A stretch of DNA of 64,000 nucleotides from Epichloe hybrida (lineage: Eukaryota > Ascomycota > Sordariomycetes > Hypocreales > Clavicipitaceae), in contig JAFEKR010000004.1 of NCBI GenBank assembly GCA_019022495.1, positions 1,736,001 through 1,800,000 of the forward strand. The letters are read 5' to 3'. The notes under the pieces are model-generated. The model ran no database searches. It was given only the letters and a program-made list of their open reading frames with translations, and was not told the origin of the DNA. A program made the translations under genes and the position numbers. This document shows positions 1-14,045 of the stretch, one piece after another (position 1 is the first letter of the stretch; the number at the start of each line of letters is the position of its first letter).

Positions 1-3000
1 TTGAGATTCTGCTTATAACCCTTAAACGTGTTTATAGAGGACTCTTTCCCCTATTAATAGTTAATACAAAACTCTATTATTAGACCCTAAGCGTAATTTC
101 TAGTGTTCTAGAATGCAAGCAAGCTGAATATAATTATTCACCTAGCTTTAAAGGACTTACTAGAGACCTCCGTAAATTAATCTCCATTACTAAAGCTAAT
201 AAATCAGCTGCCTAATTTAATCAAAGCACTGTCAGTACCACTAATACTAACAAATCAGAGGTAATGTTCATAGACTGCCGTTATAATTAACCATATAATT
301 AACAAGGTTAAGGCAGAGGCTATGGTTACTATAACTAAGGCTATAACTACAGTAGATGCTATGTTTATAATAAGAATAAATACTAGTTAACAAACTATCT
401 AGAGAAAGACCAAAAAGAGGCAAAAGAATATTAGTAGAAAAACAAGAGACACTAATTACTACTAACAGAGAAAAAGTATTAGGCATTCCTCGTAGCCTAC
501 AAAGGCTAAGCATCTAAAGAAGCTAATAACCTTACTAATAGAGCATAGGAATTAGCCAAAACCTTTATTAAATCTAACAATAACAAAGATAAGGATAACA
601 ATGCTAAAGAGACCTCTATATTAAAGTTTAACTAGCTAAGTATTACATAATTCTTTACATTAAGACTTTAACTAGATAATAGTAACGTTATTAATATCCT
701 AAGAGATAAATCATTTAAGCACGTATACCTTAAGCATAATCCCTTTAATAATATAAAAACCTCTTATATTTTAAAGGAATGTTACTTTAAAGAAGTTTTC
801 TAAGGGATAATACCTAATATAGGAGCCTTAGGTGTTTTAACAGCTAAAATTAGATAAGTATAAGCTTTGCTAAGATTAATACCATTACTAAAGATCAAAC
901 TAACTCTAGAGAAGATAATCGAATTTAGTGCTAGAAACGCAATCATAAGGGGAGTGGTTAATGTACTAACGGAGCTAGGCAACATCCCTTTCTATGTGAT
1001 TAACATACATACGCCTTTCTTATTTTCTTTAGATGACATAGATAGGTTACGCGTTAAGGTAAATAACCTCATAAACGTATTAATCTAAGATAATAAGATA
1101 GTCCCTATTATTAGGAAATAGGGATATCTTTGGTGGACTCTAGAAGCTAGAGAAACGGTAGCTTTCTACCTATTAGAAACAGAACTCCGTTAACTACATT
1201 AATAATTTGGTTACCTATTAGTTAAACAGCTCACGAAAATACTAAACCGAGCTAGCTATGACATTAAAGCAAAGGCTATTAAATAATTAACTAAAATTTG
1301 CTACTATTATTAAATAAACGAAAAGGCCCTAGGCAAATTTAAGTTCATAATTAAAGACAACTATAAGTTTAACTACGAGATCATAGTTAATATCATTCAG
1401 ATTAACGGATAACCTATTCTTTATGTTATTAATTCTATAACCTTGTTTTAAGTAGCCTAGTTCCTTAATCTAAATAAGCAGAAGGCACGCGACATTTAAA
1501 ACGCCCTACGTGAATGCTAGATTAATACCTACCTTAGTCCACTAGAATAGATTATCTATAATGCTAGAAAGAACTTTGCATTAGTAGAATTTAAGTATTA
1601 TGTATAATTGTTATTAATCGAGATTAATAAAGTTCTAGTCAAGGCCCATAATAGCATTAGAAAAGTCAAATGCTATTACGAACTATTACAGCAAGCCTAT
1701 ATAATTATTATAGACTCTATAGGTTAAGATCTCACGCCTAAGCAATAACTTTAGATAGCTATGAAAGCTATAAACAACTTAGCAGGCCCTAATAGTCTTA
1801 TCCTTATGATTCTTATCTTTAGTATATATCCACGAATAACTAACAAGTCACCGCTAAGTGTATTTATTATTTAATAAGCTAAAGTAATCCATAAAGCCAC
1901 TAATAAAGTCTGATAACTTCTAGTAAAGCAACAGGTTCACAATGCTCTAAGAACCTAAAATAGCCTAGATACGCTACTAATACACTAACTTCTGCTATAG
2001 TTAGATATATATATCTAAAGAGAGAAAGATAGATAGCACGGCCCCTATAAGCTTCTTACCACTAATAGAGAAACCTATACCCTTTAAATGCCCTATAGAC
2101 TAATAAGATTCTGATTAATAGTTATTAAACCATACTATTATAACCCATACCATGCTAAAGAACTTCGTGAGTTAATGTCTAGAGGCGAAAACCAAGCTAT
2201 AGATATAGATAAGACCCTAATAATTAAAGAGATTGTCCTAGAAGCTTTAGAAACAAACAAGGAACTCCTATAGCCTAAGAGAAAGTGTAAAAGACTACAA
2301 AAGAAGCTTATAGTTTAATTTAATCTCGTAGGAACGGAATACACAGTAACTACATACTTAGTAAACAAAGACTAAGAAGAGGCATTAATCGAGGAACTTA
2401 TGGCTAATAGTGAGTTAAGCGTAGTATTTATTATAGTAAAGGAAGAAGCCGATTAGAATCTAGCCCTTTAATTATATTAAGAAGGAAAGATTATAACCCT
2501 AGGCAAGCCCTTTAAGCTATTAGATTAGATTAAGATTAATGCTTTGCAAGCCCGCGACGTGTTTAGATTCACGCTGTTTAATCCTACTAAGCATAGTAAC
2601 AAGAGACTCTTCAAATCTCGTATAGTAAGAGAAATCAAAGGCAAGGGAATAGCTACGCCGTACGAGAAGTTATAACTTGTGATTTAAGGGACAAATAACA
2701 AAGGGAAGGAATTCATCCTAACCTAATCCCTAACAATCCAAAGATCAAGCTAACGATTAATTATCGCGATCACACCATCGCTTAGATCCAGAGGAATTAT
2801 CCTATAGATTCAAGACATCACGTAAGCTTACGTGTAATTAAAAACATAACTTATAAGATTAATTATCGCTATATTACCCAAGCAGATAGCACATCTGTTC
2901 CCCGAAGGAACCGTTATAGAAGTTATTAAACCTTTATACGGAATCACAGAAGCTAGAACCTACTAGTTCGCAACTTACTTCCGCTATCACAAAGAAATGC

Positions 3001-4615
3001 TCAAGATAATAACCTTATCCTATAACCTATGCTTACTAATTACGAAAGAGAATAATAACAACCTCTTTAGAGTAGTTAGCATACAAACTAACAATACGCT
3101 AGGCCTCAGTAACTAGGATTTCTATAACCTTAAAGAGAAGAAACTACAGAAGGCGAATTTCTTAGCAAAGCTAAAGCAGAAGCTATTAGCTAAGAATCCC
3201 CTTATCTTTAACGGTTATATCCTTACCTAGAACACTAATAATTTAATAAAACTACATTAGAAAGGCTAGAGTAAGAAAATTAGGCAGATCAACCTACAAT
3301 CACTAACTGTAAAACAAGATTACGTCAAACAACAAGCACAAGGAAGTTATATTGTAACCATCTATCAACCTAAAGCCCTTTACAACCTCTTAATCGCAGC
3401 ATAACATCAAGATCCGACTCCTAATGATATAACTTGATTAAACAAGCGACTTAACTAGCAGATCCGACATTAAGACTAAGGCTTACATTACATCCCTCTA
3501 GACCTCAAGAATACGAAGTTATTCGTATTCATGAATGGATCCCTTACTAATAACAAAGATCTGAGTTCCTAGATAGGATACGTGATTATCATTAGCAACG
3601 AAGAGGCAAAAGACAACATATTTACCTTAAAAGGCAATATTATTACATATAGCTTAACAAAGAGCAAGCGTGTAACCTATAGCGCCCTTGCTTCTAAACT
3701 ATACTTAATAGTATAAGGTACTAATATAGCCTATGCAATCGCCACAACTCTTAACATAATCACGGACCAATTAAAGATTAACCGCATCCCTACGATTATC
3801 TATACGGATTCTTTTTTGTTATATAAGTATCTTATAAAGCTAGGCTTTATAAAGGAGAAGCACCTTATGATTAACATTATGGCACTTTAGTAATTATACA
3901 AGCGACGAGAGATCTACAAAGTACAATAGATTAACAGTAATAATAACCTTGCTAACACAATAACAAAGACATCCCTAAACAAAAGCCTCAAGACCTTCAT
4001 TAACTTAAATAAAGCTATAATTTAAGTTAAAGGCTAGGTAAAGAGACCAGAGACCGGATAAGATTAATAAGAGTCCGGTCTAACTATAGCTAAGCTAATA
4101 AGAAGCCCTTATTTTATTTCCCTGTATCCACTTATGTTCATTTTAAATAATCCTAATTTTTATTGCGTTTTTCAAGCTTTCGGAGCTCCTAATTGAGCCC
4201 GCTTTCTAATCCGCGGATTAAGCGATTTTCTTTGCATTACATTATTAACTAATAGGGAGTCCGAATTCAACATCAGACCTACTTATCCTTATATAGGCTT
4301 ATTTCATTTATATACCCGCTAATTCTCTCTTTTAGTATTAGATCTATCCTACCCTACTTTCTTCCTAAAAAGAGAAGTTACTAGTGTTATAATAACCAGG
4401 TTAACATTAGGTTAACCACTAGGAAAGTGGAGCACGTGCGGCAACGCCGCACTGTGATTAGCCGCACCCGTACGCAAGGCATATACGTGACTTGCGTCCC
4501 CCTTTTCTTGTGGCCACATAACGCTGTAGATAGCTTTAATCCTTAGACCTTATTATATCATTGAACCTGACCCTACGTTGCACTAGTGCATACCAATCCC
4601 TTAGTGTAACCAACA
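1..4615 (+). mobile_element. Copia element A, 3' part, RIP-degraded
   Basis: This is the 3' portion of a Ty1/copia retrotransposon whose 5' end lies left of the window. In order on the + strand I read a gag zinc-knuckle-like stretch (about 330-480), a protease/pre-integrase junction (about 860-1140, open at 867-1088), integrase (about 1230-1860), reverse transcriptase (about 2500-3100) and RNase H (about 3640-4040, with a YTDS-type motif near 3805). Frames are interrupted mostly by TAG and TAA where Gln is expected, which is the RIP signature. It ends in a 231-bp LTR at 4385-4615, the same family as element E. Its right junction falls inside the gag region of element B, so A is nested in B; the predicted 5-bp duplication is CTACT (4616-4620), whose partner lies outside the window. 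It cannot encode active protein. Confidence 0.85.
4385..4615 (+). repeat. 3' LTR of element A (231 bp family)
   Basis: Begins TGTTATAAT and ends CCAACA, with a purine-rich tract (aaaagagaag) just upstream. Length and sequence match the two LTRs of element E (28909-29139 and 34951-35181) in opposite orientation. The inner (left) edge carries RIP-type changes, whereas the middle and outer part keep GC-rich sequence. Confidence 0.88.
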
Positions 4616-7600
4616 CTACTAGTAGGCTAGTAAAACATATTATACACCCCCTTTAGAGAAGAGATTCTAGGCATTCCTTACCTCCTATAAAGGGCAGAAT
4701 AATAATAAGCCTAATAAAGGCTTAGGTAAGAATTAGGAAGCATATCTTATAGCTTATATAGAAGCTAAAGATAATAATAATAATATTAAGGAGCTACTAT
4801 TAATAGCATATCTAAGCATTATATAATTCTTCTATTTAGGACTATAGACTAACTACAACGCTACTAATATTAACGTCCTAGTAACCTTACATAATTAAGC
4901 TTTTTAACACGCATTCCTCAAATAAGAGCTCTATAAGCTATAAGAGTGTGACAAAGGCTCAATCTATTACGTCTCTAAAGAACGCTATTCTAAAGAGGTC
5001 TTCAGAGGGATTATACCTAACACTAGCGCTATAGGAAAGTTAACTATAGGAGAGGCATAAGTAAAGGCTTTACTAAGATTAATGCCTTTATTAAAGGTAA
5101 CCCCCTGCGAACCCTAAATTATCACATTTAGCGCTGGATTAGTAGTTACAAGAGGAATCCTTTATATGCCTACAGAACTTAGAGAGCTTGAATTCTATGT
5201 CCTTAACATAGCCACCCTATTTCTCTTCTTAATTACTAATATGGATAAGATATAAGTTAAGATTAATAACCTTACTAATATACTTATCTAAGGTAATAAG
5301 ACTATACCTATTATATAATAATAGGGTTATCCTTAGTGATTACTAGAGGTAAAAGAAACGGTTACCTTCTACCTTTTAGAAGGAGATATCCATTAATTAT
5401 ATTATTAACTTAGTTACCCTTCCGTTTAATAACTCGCAAAGATCCTTCACTAAGCTAGTTATAAAGTTAAACGCTAGGCAATTAAGGAATTAACTAAAGT
5501 CTGCTACTATTACTAGATGCATGGAAAGACCCCTAGCTAATTCAAATTTATAATCAAGAACAATCACGAATTTAACTACAAGATTATTGTTAATATCATG
5601 CAAATCAATAGCTGACTAGTACTTCACATCGTTAATTTAGTAACCTTGTTCTAGGTAGCCTAGTTCCTTAATCTAAAGAAGCAGAAGGCTCGAGATATCT
5701 AGGATGTAATCCGCGAATATTGGATTAATACTTATCTTAGACCTCTAGATTAGATTATCTATAATACTAGCAATAACTTCGCTTCTGCTAAATTCAGGTA
5801 TTATGCTTAATTAATGTTAATTAAAACTAGTAAGATATAATTAAAGCCTATAATAGCATTAGAAAGGTTAAGAGATACCACGGACCTCTACGCTAAGCCT
5901 ATAATATTATTATAGACTTAATCAGAACGGAGCTTACGCTAGAGTAATACCTCTAAATAGCTATTAAGGCTATTAATAACTTTATAGGCCTAAATAGTAT
6001 TATCCTAACTATACTAGTCTTTAGAGGCTACCTATAGATAACAGATAAGTTACTACTAAGCGTCTTTGTTATTTAATATGCTAAGGTAATTTATAAGGTA
6101 ATAGACAAAGTCTGATGTTTTCTAGCTTTATAGCAGGTTTATAATACCCTTAAAGCCTAGAATAGCCCTAATATAGCGCCTATATATTAGCTACCCCTAT
6201 AGACTAATATATATATATAAAGAGAGAAAGGTAGCTAGCATAGCCCTTATAAGCTACTTACTACTAATAAAGAGACCTATACTATTAATATACCCTATAG
6301 CCTAGCAAAGTTCTGCTCTATAGTAGTAAAGCCTTATTATAAAGACCTATATATTATAAAGAGACTAGAGTAGTAGGAGATAAAGCCTAGTAATATAAAG
6401 AAAGAAGTAACTATATAACTAACTACTACTAATAAAAGAGATTCTCTAATAGAAGATAGTAAAGAGCTATAGACACTAGCTAAGAGAAAGTAAGGGAGAC
6501 TAAGAAAGGCCCTTATAGTGTAATTTATAAGTGTAAGAGAGTTTAATAAAGAGGCTTATAAAGCCTAAAAGGCCCTAAGGGGAAGCTATTAAGTTAAAGA
6601 CTTATTACCATGCCCTAAAGGAATAAAAGTAAGGAAAAGAAGACCTTATAGCCCTAAGAAAGGCATTAGCCTAGTTTAGCTCTATATACTTATAAACAAA
6701 GATTAAGAGAAGGCCTTTATTTAAGAGATTATAACTAGAGGGATGCTAAGCATAGCATTCCTTATAGTAAAGGAAAAGGCTAATTAGAACCTTGCCCTTT
6801 AACTCTACTAAGAAGGGAAGATTATAACCCTAGGAAAACCCTTTAAGCAATCTAATCAAGCTAAGATTGACGCTTTGCAAGCTTATAATATATTTAAATT
6901 CGTTAAGTTCAACCTAGCGAAACACAAAGGTCACAGAATCTTTAATTCTCGTATAGTTAGAGAGATTAAAGGCAAAGGAACGGACTTGCTATACAAGAAA
7001 TCTTATCTTATTATATAAGGCTATAATAACAAAGGAAAGGAATTTATCCTAACGTAATCGCTAATAATATAACGAGTAAGCTAACGCCTTATTATAGCTA
7101 TTGCTTTATTATTAAGAAGAAAAGGCATTTACCTTTGGATTCGCGATATTACGTAAGCTTACACTTAATTGCACACAATACTAATAAGGCTAATTATTAT
7201 GAGATTACTCAAGCAAATTACATATCTCTTTCTAGAAGGGACTATAATTAAATTAATCAAACCTCTTTATAGGATTATAGAGGCTAGAACCCACTAGTAG
7301 GTAACATACTTCTATCACCACAGGGATAACCTTAATATAATAACCTTAACCTATAATCTCTGCTTATTAATCATAGCCCTAAATAATAAGAACCTCTTTA
7401 GCATTATTAGAATGTAAACTAACGATATATTAGGCCTAAGCAATAATAACTTCTTCTAAAAAGAAGAGAAAGAGCTCCAGAAGGCTAATTTTATAGCTAA
7501 AGAAAAGCAATAATTAACTACTAAGAATCCCCTTATCTTTAATAGCTGCATCTTAACCTAGAACACTAATAACTTGCTAATCTTAACCTAAAAAGGCTAG

Positions 7601-8827
7601 AGTTAGAAGATTAAGGAAGTTAATCCTTAATCCCTAACGGCAAAGCAAGAATATATAGAATAACAAGCCTAAGGAAGCTATATTATAACTATATATTAAC
7701 TAGAAGCTTTATATAACTTATTAATTATAGTTTAACACTAAGAGCCCTCTACGAAAGATATCGCATACCTTAATAAACACCTTAAGTAGTAGATTAAGAA
7801 TTAATAATACGGACTGTGATATATTCCTTTAGTCCTTAAAGAGGTAAAGCTCTTTGTGTTTATAGATAGATTGCTTGCTAATAATAAGGATCTAAGCTCA
7901 TAGATCAGATACATGATTATAATTAGCAACGAGATAATATAAGATAATAATACCTTTATTATAAAAGGTAATATTATTACGTATAGCTTAACAAAGAGTA
8001 AGAGAGTTACTCGTAGCGCGCTTGCCTCTAAGTTATATAGCATGGTTTAAGGTATAGATATTGCCTACGTAATTTCTATAACTTTACATTAGATTACGGA
8101 TTGATTAAAGATGCCTCGAATTCCTACGATTCTCTATACTAATTTTTTTTATTATATAAATATCTTATAAAGCTAGGAACCATAAAGGAGAAGAGACTAA
8201 TGATTAATATTATAGCTCTTCATTAATCGTACAAAAGGCATAAGACCTACGAAGTTAGGTGGATTAATAGCAACGATAATCCGGCGGATATAATAATAAA
8301 AGCATTACTAAATTCATTACTTTCCTCTTTAATTAATTTAAATAAATTAACAATTTGTGTTAAAGGATAGGTAAAGAGACCTATAATATTAGGAAATAGG
8401 AGCTTAGGCAAGGAATAATAGATTAATTCAATTAACTAATGCCATAACGGCTAATCAGAGCAGCGGATTCCTATTAAGGGATTCACTTATATACACTTTC
8501 CTTTAATTTAATTTTTATTACGTTTTTGAGCTCTTTGGCTACGAAGGAAAAAGAGAGATTGCTAGTGTTAATTCTTTTAGATCTTTATTGGTTTAATCGT
8601 GGCTAAAGACTAGACTAATTGTGGGTCTAGCGTGATGCATGTAATGTGATTAGCTCCATTAATTTGCCACCCCCTTTTGTGCCTCACATACGGATTTCGC
8701 TTACTTTTCTAGCATCTAGACTTTCCCTCTCTTCTCCCTCTTTCCTAGCTAGCTAGCTAACTATCTATTATTAACTTCGAATTTATACGGGATTTATTAC
8801 CTGCGCAGGACCTTGGTGCATCCAACA
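4616..8827 (+). mobile_element. Copia element B, 5'-interrupted, RIP-degraded
   Basis: A second copia subfamily on the + strand, visible from the gag zinc-knuckle region (starting at the element A junction, 4616) through integrase (about 5440-6080), reverse transcriptase (about 6850-7450) and RNase H (about 7960-8370) to its 3' LTR at 8566-8827. TAG and TAA replace Gln codons throughout. The same order is found on the opposite strand in element C, which belongs to the same subfamily by LTR similarity. Its right junction (8828, first bases CTTGC) falls inside the polymerase region of C, so B is nested in C. The 5' end and the matching duplication lie left of the window beyond A. Confidence 0.8.
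8566..8827 (+). repeat. 3' LTR of element B (about 260 bp family)
   Basis: Starts TGTTAATTC and ends TCCAACA; it is preceded by the same purine-rich tract plus CTAG found before the A and J LTRs. It aligns by eye along its whole length with the reverse complement of 37935-38190, the LTR of element C. Confidence 0.85.
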
Positions 8828-9529
8828 CTTGCTTTACTATTAGGAATTAAGGATTAACTTCCTTAATCTTCTAACTCTAGCCTTTCTAGGTTAACATTAG
8901 TAAGTTATTAGTGTTCTAGGTTAAGATATAACTATTAAAGATAAGGGGATTCTTAGCAGTTAATTATTACTTTTCTTTAGCTATAAAATTAGCCTTCTAG
9001 AGCTCTTTCTCTTCTTTTTAGAAGAAGTTATTATCACTTAGTCCTAATATATTATTAGTTTATATTCTAATAATACTAAAGAGATTCTTATTATTTAGGG
9101 CTATAATTAATAAGCAGGGATTATAGGTTAAGGTTGTTATATTAAGGTTATCCCTGTGGTAACGGAAGTACATTACCCACTAGTAGGTTCTAGCCTTTAT
9201 AATCCTGTAAAGAGGTCTAATTAATTTAATTACAGTCCCTTTTAGAAAGAGATATGTAATTTGCTTTAGTAATCTTATAATAATTAGCCTCATTAGCACC
9301 ATGTGCAATTAAGTGTAAGCTTATGTGATATTATGAATCCAAAGGTAAATGCCTTTTTTTCTTAATAATAGAGCAATAGCTACAATAAGTTATTAGCTTA
9401 CTTATTAAATCATTAGCGATTACGTTAGGATAAATTCCTTTCCTTTGTTATTATAGCCTTATATAACAAGGCAGGATTTCTTATATAGCAAGTCCGTCCC
9501 TTTGCCTTTAATCTCTCTAACTATATAAG
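8828..9529 (-). mobile_element. Copia element C, segment 4 (reverse transcriptase part)
   Basis: Minus-strand polymerase sequence of the family of element B; it corresponds to about 6950-7660 of B. It is cut on the left by B and on the right by element D. Its last five bases, ATAAG (9525-9529), are the target-site duplication of D, and the sequence resumes at 16902 without loss when compared with B. The missing C-terminal part and 3' LTR of C should lie left of the window. Confidence 0.8.
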
Positions 9530-9750
9530 TGTCAGGAAGAGCTCCCTGAAGCATTGGATGTGTGGGCGAGGGGCGCGCATTGACTAGGATGAGACATCGG
9601 TGGAGACGAATGTATTAGAAGTACCTCCGTAGACTAGTCATTACCATAGCGCACTGTGTACCCTTCAGGTACAAAAGTTGGCTGCCGTCTGCACCTCTAA
9701 TTAATCAAAATTAAACACTTTTTATCATCTATCTACACCCCTACCTAACA
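9530..9750 (+). repeat. 5' LTR of element D (221 bp)
   Basis: Starts TGTCAGGAAGAGC and ends CTACCTAACA. It differs from the 3' LTR only by transitions as far as I can align; its left (outer) part is better preserved than its right part. Confidence 0.92.
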
Positions 9751-12700
9751 GTTATAAGCCTGGGTGGCTTCTATTGCCAAATTTGTTATTATCTTTAAGG
9801 TTATTAGCTCTGTTGGATTAATTGAATTGACGCTTGCCAATATCACGAGATAAACGCCCTTATTATATTAATCAATAGTTAATTAACATATCCTACGCTT
9901 CCCTTATATAGTGTATTCCCCTTTAATATGTCTAAAGAAACTCTAAATATAGTGTTATTATTAGAGAAGGACTGGATTAAGTGGTTCATGTAGATTAAGA
10001 ATTACATAGAATCCTATAGGGTCTAGGAGTATATTAACCTAAATAAGGTTGAATTACTTAAAGAACCTACAATGCCTGCGTACCCGTAGAGGGGTTAGAG
10101 ACTAGAGATTATAGAGGATAACCCTAATGCTCTTAAGGATTAGAAGCTAGTATATAAAGATATAAAGGATTGCTTTAATTTTAAATATAAGGAGCTTTAA
10201 TTTAAGCTTATAAAGTATTATAATCTAGCTAAATAGATGCTAAAGATTAGGGAATATATTTATAAGACCTTTTTAAAGAATATTTAAGATTCCCTTAACT
10301 TTAACACTAAGGTTAAGGAGAAGGAGTCTATTTAATATTATATCTAAAGGATACTCTTGCTTCTTTGTAAGTAGTATAAGCTAAACACAAAGAAGATGCT
10401 AATCCTTATGGAGAACTATTTAATCGATTATTTATAAGCTAAAGGTACCCGTGATTAGTATAAGTAAGCTATAATGATTAAAGTACTTTAGAGAAATTAT
10501 CTAGACCTAGGGACCTAATGGACTGAAGAGATAATACTATATAAGTTTATCGCGCCTCTTTAAAGTAAATATAAGTTATTTTAGAAGAAGTGGAATAACC
10601 TGCTTAACAAAGGGACGAAAACAAGCTTAATTAAAGCTATTACTAAGTTTAAAAGGGACTATAAGGCCCCGCTAAAGGAACTAAAGACTGCTAATGCTCT
10701 CACAAGCAATGGATTAAATGATTTAACGAAGCCAGAGAGGCCTAAGTGCCCTGGATATACGAATTATAACATAAAGGATACCTTAAAGTAGTGGGAATCC
10801 TATAATTTATTTAAGGCTCTTTATAAGCTAGAAGCTACTCTAAAGAACTAGGAAGTTAGGAAGAACTCTAAAGAAAATATTAAGAAGTATCTTAAGGCTA
10901 ACCTATAGGAGAAATTAAAGGCTATAAATTAGAAGCCAGAGAAGAAGGGTAATGAGATTATTATGCCTTCATAGAACCCTATGAATGACTTGGTAGCTAT
11001 TACTCTAGGCAAAAAGTTAGCTAATATATTATTATTTGTACGCTTTGAACGCGTGGAATTATTAAAGGAAAGCGCGAATTTATTAAACGCTAGGAATAAC
11101 CTAGAATTAAGAAGGAACATAGTCCTCTATGACTCTAGAGCAAATGTTTATATCTTTAATAATATCTAATGGTTTAAATGATCTGAATTCAATGAGGATA
11201 TAGCAACAGAAGTTAAGGCTGGTAGTATAATCTATATAGCTTTAGGTTAAGGGCCTGTGAGCATATCTATCATAGATCCTGTATTATGAAGAGAGAGAAC
11301 TATTATATTAGAGTTAGCTCTGTTTATTCCTAAATTCCACGTTAATCTAGTATTAGCGACAATTATAATAAAAGTAGGTATCTTCTAGAATTAAAAGAAG
11401 GGATTTCTCTATAAAGGAAACTAGCCTATAGCTAGGGTATATAATATTAACAAGCTTTATGTGCTTTTAAGGCTATTAGAAGACTTAAAAGAAGCTAATG
11501 CTATATTAAGTAGAGCTCCTAGGCTACTTATAAGAGGAGATGTAAATCTCTAGTATTATAGAAGTGGTTATCCGGGCAAAAGGGCTTTTGCAGAGCTTAT
11601 AAACGTAACTTTAGGCGTTAAATTAATAGGACCTAAGCTTATAGAATGTGAGATCTATACTACTAGCAAAGCTAAGCGCTAGAGATCATAGGTTACACCT
11701 AAAGGGCTTCCTTAAGGACTAGGTTATAGGCTTTTAGTTGATCTGGAGTACTATGACTCTCCTTGTTAGAATGGCGATAGGTATTAGTGTGTTTTTATAT
11801 ACCTCACAACCTTAATGTGATTCTTTTACTTGTTTAAATTAAAGAATAGGATTTGTAATAGCTTCCGTATAATAGCGGCGTTTCTAAGCACTTAATTTAG
11901 GGTTTAGCTGCGATTTTTGCATAGTAATATTAAAAAGGCCCTATTTACGGAGAACATGAAGGACAAGATAGCCCTTACGGGTATTATAGTCTATAATTTA
12001 GCTCCCTTAATACCTAGTTAGAATGGTAAGGCAGAGAGATCTGGGGGCGTGGTTAAGTAGAAGGCCTGTACGTTAAGTCTAGAGGCTAGATTCCTATTAG
12101 AACTTAATAATAAGATCTTTAACACAGCGGTTTATCTATTAAATCGAACGCCTTTTGAATATTATAGGAAATGGATTATACCATACGAACTCTAGTGGAA
12201 TTGGGCTAGGAAAACCGTCCCTGCCTATTCACAGATATTAGAGATCTAAAAACCCTTAATTTCGTATCTGTGAGCTTATGGATATAAAGCGTTTCCTATA
12301 ATGACGAAAGCCCTAGAGCATATTAAATTAAATAACTCAATCCCTTAGTTAGAGCAGAAAGCTTATATTGGATACCTTGTAGGTTATAAGGGTAAATCTT
12401 AGTATATTATCTAGGTTCTAACCCTTTGTAATCATAAGGTTATTATGTTAGCGTGTGTATGGTTTGATGAGGCCTTATTCTTTAAACTAGAAGAAGAGAT
12501 TAAATTAGCCTAGAAAGAGAAGATATTGATGATTGCGCTGCTTAAAGAGCTTAAAGCTAAAGACCTTAATAAAGAAATTAGTTAAGACCTTATAGGAATG
12601 GACCTAGAAGAGGAGAATCATGACTTCTAGCCCTTAGTTATAGAGTAAGAAAATAATTAGTTTGAAGCAGAAACACTACCTTACATATTAGGGTAAGAAA

Positions 12701-12916
12701 GCAGCTATATTGGTGCTCTTTTAACCTCTCCTAACTCTTCTTATAAGGCACTGGTTGCTGTAGAGAACATAGAGCTTTAGGTATAAGGTGATAATGCGCT
12801 GTTTCGTGAGATTAATGAATTTATAAGTGACGCAATAGCTAAACACGCGGAGACTACCGCGGAGACTAGCGAAATTACTGCCAAGAGCGGTAAGACTATG
12901 GAGAACAGAGCTTTGC

Positions 12917-13060
12917 ACTACACTACACTACATTGTGTAGTATTTGTAGTGTAGTGTAGTATACTACACTACACTACACACTACACTACACTACATACTA
13001 CACTACAAGGGAATTTTTTCACTACACTACACTACATGTAGTATTTTGTAGTATTTGTAG
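12917..13060. repeat. Left subterminal CACTA-motif array of H
   Basis: Runs of ACTACACTAC and its complement GTAGTGTAGT alternate here, making perfect 15-bp inverted arms around a short spacer at about 12917-12960. In hAT elements such subterminal motifs usually bind transposase; that role is inferred. Confidence 0.8.
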
Positions 13061-13080
13061 TATTTATAATTTTTAGTAAT

Positions 13081-13187
13081 ATAATAGCTTATAATAGCTT
13101 ATAATAGCTTATAATAGCTTATAATAGCTTATATTAGCTTATATTAGCTTTTAATAGCTTATAATAGCTTATAATAGCTTATAATAT
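13081..13187. repeat. 10-bp tandem repeat (ATAATAGCTT)
   Basis: About ten and a half head-to-tail copies of ATAATAGCTT with a few one-base variants, inside hAT-like element H. Confidence 0.92.
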
Positions 13188-13364
13188 TATTAGTGTTAAA
13201 GTTTAATTAAAATTAAATAGTAAATAAGTAACTAAAATATAAATATAAATAAGTATAAGGAAATTACTATAGAAAAAGCTATACTTTTTAATTACTTAGT
13301 ATTTTAAGCTTTTTAAATATATTAATAAAATAAAATACTTTTCTTTCTTATATTTTTTAAAATA

Positions 13365-13450
13365 ATAATAATAGTAATAATAGTAATAATAGTAATAATA
13401 GTAATAATAGTAGTAGTAGTAGTAAGTAGTAATAGTAATAGTAATAATAA
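13365..13450. repeat. AAT/AGT trinucleotide tract
   Basis: Imperfect microsatellite of AATAGT and AGT units inside element H. Confidence 0.85.
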
Positions 13451-13519
13451 ATTTAATATCTCTTTTTAAGAAATAATTCTATAACTAATTAAAAAAAAGT
13501 ATAAACTCTAAGTAAAAGG

Positions 13520-14045
13520 CAACTATAAGGACCCACTTTAGACCCACTTTTATTAATTCCTTCTTTTTCTAAGACTAGATTATAGAAAAAAGCATAAAAG
13601 TTATTAGGAAGTAGAGGTATAATTATAAGGACCCACTTTAGATCCACTTTTATTAATACCTCCTTATTCTAAGACTAGATTATAGAAAAAGCATAAAAGT
13701 TATTAGGAAGTTAAGGTATAATTAGTAAGACCCACTTTAGATCCACTTTTATTAATACCTCCTTTTTCTAAGACGAGATTATAGAAAAAGCATAAAAGTT
13801 ATTAGGAAGTTAAGGTATAATTAGTAAGACCCATTTTAGACCCACTTTTTATTAATACCTCCTTTTTCTAAGACTAGATTATAGAAAAAAGCATAAAAGT
13901 TATTAGGAAGTAGAGGTATAATTATAAGGACCCACTTTAGACCCACTTTTATTAATATATCTTTTTCTTTAGACTAAATTATAGAAAAAGCATAGAAACT
14001 ATTAGTAAATAAAAGATATAGTTAATAAGGTTTACTTTTAAACTT
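13520..14045. repeat. Minisatellite of about 100 bp, five to six copies
   Basis: Units begin near 13527, 13627, 13727, 13825, 13926 and 14026, each with the core GACCCACTTTAGACCCACTT followed by an AT-rich spacer. The same core occurs in the minisatellite of element F (18150-19200), with different spacers. Confidence 0.88.

Noticed and set aside
867..1088. 73-codon open frame as a gene
   Set aside because: It is the surviving pre-integrase piece of copia element A; flanking frames are broken.
12917..13060. CRISPR-like or telomeric array
   Set aside because: Repeats are 5-6 bp and occur on both strands, with no spacers; they are subterminal motifs of a hAT-like element bounded by 8-bp duplications.
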